Assembly: GCA_014529385.2 (NCBI GenBank)
Contig: CM043967.1
Span: forward strand, 8,832,501 to 8,896,500
Reading direction: 5' to 3'
Origin: Adiantum capillus-veneris
Taxonomy: Eukaryota; Streptophyta; Polypodiopsida; Polypodiales; Pteridaceae
Length of the DNA: 64,000 bases
Part shown: piece by piece, positions 61,368 to 64,000 of the stretch
How positions within the stretch are numbered: position 1 is the stretch's first letter
How the letters are laid out: the number at the start of each line of letters is the position of its first letter
Notes under the pieces: generated by a model
What the model was told of the DNA's origin: nothing
Databases searched by the model: none
Seen by the model: only the letters and a program-made list of their open reading frames with translations
Translations under genes and position numbers: made by a program

Positions 61368-62330
61368 AACATATCATGCACGTCTGCACATAAAAATCCA
61401 CATCTCTCTTAAGCTGAGGCCAATAAAAGTAACTCTCCACTATCGCCTCAATGCCTCTATGCCCAATGTAAGGAAGATTAAGGCACTCCATCAACACTTT
61501 TGCAAAGTCCTCGTCACACATAACTTGATCTTACGTATCAAGTAACCATCCTTGAGATTGTATCTAGAAACTGTCTCCCCACTCTGAACTTTGTAACTCA
61601 CATCGAAGTTTGGATTTGAAGTGTACTGCTTCCTCATATCATCGAAGTCATTGATGAAACTCTGTTGCAACTATAAAAAAATTGTGGTTCAAGAGATAGA
61701 GCATTTGAAACCGCTTTCTTCTTGCCCTCAAGATGGACAAATAGAAATGAAATTGCGACAAAATGTTTGCTATCTCATCTGCTTGTTGAACAACGTCGGT
61801 TAAGACAACAAACATCGTACACCGTGATGATGGTTTGTGTGCGTTGTAAAGTCTGCACCAAGGAAATAATGCTTCCATTGACCGAGAGCATGCATCATTG
61901 CTAGGAGTTCTTTCTCATAAACCTATGCTACCCTCTTTGACTCTAGGAGAAACCTGACTTTGATAAGCTATCATGTGTCCATCTTGCTTCAACACTGCTC
62001 CCAAACTACTACCTCTTACATCGTAATGAACCTCAAAAGGCTTCTGCAAGTTTGGAAGTACCAAACCTTGTCGTGTGGTCGATGTCTCCTTCAGTCGCTC
62101 AAATGGTGTATTTTGGGTAGGTCCTCGAGTCAATGGTATACCTTTCCATTAGCAACGGTAAAGAAATCTCCGCATAACCTCTCATTGTAAGAATATAAGG
62201 CTTAAGCCCAAGAAGCTCCTCACTTCATGCACATTCCGCAAAGGTGGCCAACTGCGAATAGCCTCAACCTTGGCCAGATCCACCTTAAGGCTCTACAATA
62301 TGCCCCAAGGATTGGATTTCTTGCTTTATA
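61368..62330 (-). pseudogene. Gypsy RT-RNase H-integrase relic
   Basis: Read down the minus strand: VDLAKVEAIRSWPPLRNVHE and VRSFLGL (62280-62180), FERLKETSTTRQGLVLPNLQ with KPFEVHYDVRGSSLGAVLKQ (RNase H start, 62133-61915), MHALGQWKHYFLGADFTTHT (about 61880-61830), a QKEGKKNAVSNALS-like end, then NLKDGYLIRKIKLCV-like text and LNLPYIGHRGIEAIVESYFY with DVDFYVQTCMIC, the integrase zinc finger. It stops at the LINE poly-A junction at 61367. Confidence 0.83.
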
Positions 62331-63360
62331 GATGCAGGATCCACGGCTACAGGCTGGCTCTTTGTTGGCAGATATGTTCCCTGCTTCTCCTGAACCCGTT
62401 AGGGTTCGTGGAGATTCTATTGTACCTTCATGTAGTACTATGAGAGATAATCTTCATGTTGTTGTGAATATGACACAGTACGAGGAGAAGTTTCCCCCCT
62501 TGGACCACAGAAGAATGCATATGTTATGAGATCTCGATTTTTTTTTTTTTTGAAAACCAAGAAATTGTCTTGGTCATTTATTGTGTATTTTATGGATTGT
62601 TTGGGATCACACCTGTGTGGTGATCGGCTTTGCACATTTATCTTGAGGCTGTACCCTTGGGATGCTTATCTCTCTCTTGTCAAAAAGAGAGATAGCTGTG
62701 TCAAACAGCTAGATGAAAACTGAAGCTTTCTTCTCAAGCGAGCCTGGAAAAAGTATCAAACTTTAATCTCTTTGATTCTCCAAAGATGTCAACTAATTGT
62801 ACTCATGCAGCCTCAAGATTGTGTTTCCCTTTGCCCCAAAGTAAGGAAAGAGGCATCCCTCCTCTGAATATCCTTATGATTCCACCCGTATGAAATCCAT
62901 ATACCCCCCCCCCCCCCCCCCACCCCCACCCTTAAATGGGTCAAGGCATCCCTACTCAAAAAGCGCCTTAATCACTTGTGCCATATGGCCGAAAAGAATC
63001 TGCTTTGTTCCATAAGGTCCAAAAGCACGTGCACGTATGCCATAGGGTCCAAAAGCATGTGAACCTACTCTATAATGGCCAAAAGCACCCACCCATAGGC
63101 ATCCCCATCTGTCTCTTGACCACCATATTGGAAAACATAGGGTTTCTGCCCAAAAAGCCAAGAAAAGGTGGCATTTGCTGGTGCAACTCCTGCCTATTGT
63201 TTGTGCATCATTTGTTATGACACCTGCTGCTAGCTAGTGACTTAGTTTAGTTGGATCCCTAATTGTGTTAATTAACCCCCTTCCACTATGTGATATATGT
63301 GCTCTTTGGTTGAACCTTCATGTGTTTCGCTAATAACGTGGATCGTGAGAGTGTGTAAGA
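62331..63360. other. Unassigned stretch with poly-C and a minisatellite
   Basis: A 65-codon frame at 62332 has no known motif. A T-run lies near 62537-62550, a C-run at 62904-62921, and 3-4 imperfect ~30-bp repeats at 62981-63110 based on 'ccataaggtccaaaagca'. Confidence 0.5.
62904..62921. repeat. Poly-C tract
   Basis: About 18 consecutive C residues followed by 'acccccaccc'. Confidence 0.9.
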
Positions 63361-63602
63361 AGATGCTCCATGAGAAGATCAACTTGTCCTGATTTGTGGG
63401 ATCGGGATGTGCCTAAGACTGCTCTGCATGTCCCTCTTCGTCACCGTCTTCTTCTCATTCTGGCTCCTCATCTTTGACTTCCTTTCAACTTCCTCGACCA
63501 CACACTTGTACTCCTATGATTCATGATGACCTGGGGGTGTCGCGTCCATAGTCAGTTGTTGTAGATTTAGATCGGATTCCCTCAAAAGAAAGAATAGACC
63601 GT
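63361..63602 (-). other. Leader or gag start of an LTR element
   Basis: Lies inside a PBS on the minus strand. A short frame gives MDATPPGHHES and, in another frame, a Lys/Glu-rich stretch (CVVEEVERKSKMRSQNEKK). Too little to assign a domain. Confidence 0.35.
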
Positions 63603-63614
63603 GCTCTGATACCA
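63603..63614 (-). other. tRNA-iMet primer-binding site
   Basis: Minus strand TGGTATCAGAGC, followed two bases later by a TGGAATTGG sequence that could be the LTR edge. Confidence 0.75.
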
Positions 63615-63615
63615 C

Positions 63616-64000
63616 TGGAATTGGCAAGTCACCTGATAAGGGGTTAATACAATGCGACAACTCTACACATTGACTAAAAGCAACAAACTTCAAATGAAAG
63701 AGAACACTCGAGACGAGACATGGTGAGACGTAGCTCTCCATTCAGAAGCATCGACCCCTAAGCTAGGTGCCCTTGCGGTACTTATTATTTATATTGCTCA
63801 AATCGTCGTCTACTAAGGCAGACATTGTGAGCCCATTCGTACATGCTGAGTGATTATGGCTCACCCCTGGGGCTTGGCCTCATATTTGAAGGATTTGGAC
63901 CTCACAAAGTAGCTGCTTTATAGCTTTCATTACTTGGTGGCCAAAAAAGCTTCTAAGTGCAAAGTCCACCACATAAGCATCTATCTGTATGCTTTGCCAC
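63616..64000 (-). repeat. Probable 5' LTR, partial
   Basis: Inferred from the adjoining PBS. It runs out of the window and no partner LTR is available, so only the inner edge is placed. Confidence 0.45.

Overview
The window looks like an intron-rich, repeat-packed nuclear segment of a land plant. The evidence is a spliced plant-specific gene (a TL29/APX4-type, ascorbate-peroxidase-like thylakoid-lumen protein) and plant Ty1/copia, Ty3/gypsy (including a chromodomain type) and L1-like LINE elements. A Penelope-like element (PLE) with a GIY-YIG module upstream of its reverse transcriptase (RT) points to a non-angiosperm lineage such as a fern, lycophyte or gymnosperm. That placement is inference. 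I see no bacterial-style operons, CRISPR arrays, tRNA or rRNA genes.

Layout. 1-2168: minus-strand Ty1/copia with gag, protease, primer-binding site (PBS) and a 5' LTR. About 2979-7991: a second, decayed minus-strand copia with every domain still recognisable. 8290-8905: a third copia gag relic, with an LTR-like repeat to 10404. 10.6-17.1 kb: mostly unassigned sequence with two weak host-exon candidates on the minus strand. 17143-24685: a plus-strand, coding-poor LTR element ('D'). It carries an 824-bp PLE-derived insert and a whole second element ('E4', 18870-23389, target-site duplication (TSD) TCGGG). Its 3' LTR is cut by a minus-strand element ('E3', from 24686). E3 is split by a plus-strand element ('E1', 26330-37451, TSD CCTTG), and E1 is split by a minus-strand element ('E2', 29507-34845, imperfect TSD). 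A tandem 488-bp PLE-derived array sits in the 5' LTR of E1. 38.64-42.92 kb: LINE. 42.96-46.37 kb: broken Ty3/gypsy element with a solo LTR in its pol region. 46.9-51.8 kb: chromovirus with gag through chromodomain. 52.9-55.04 kb: LTR fragments, one carrying a hAT-type MITE with an 8-bp TSD, ending just before a TL29 exon. 55.07-56.13 kb: six consecutive TL29 exons. 57.3-60.5 kb: decayed PLE. 60.9-62.3 kb: LINE 3' fragment joined to a minus-strand gypsy relic. 63.6 kb to end: PBS and possible LTR of another minus-strand element.

The two most interesting items are linked. The PLE has domain order GIY-YIG then RT, the permuted order known from a minority PLE clade. Its 3' region is recognisably the same sequence as the units in two separate arrays (17.6-18.4 and 27.3-28.7 kb), which end at the same terminal sequence. 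A third candidate is the E1/E2/E3/E4 LTR family. It encodes Gag and an aspartic protease, then a conserved ~250-residue region of unknown function where RT and integrase would normally be.
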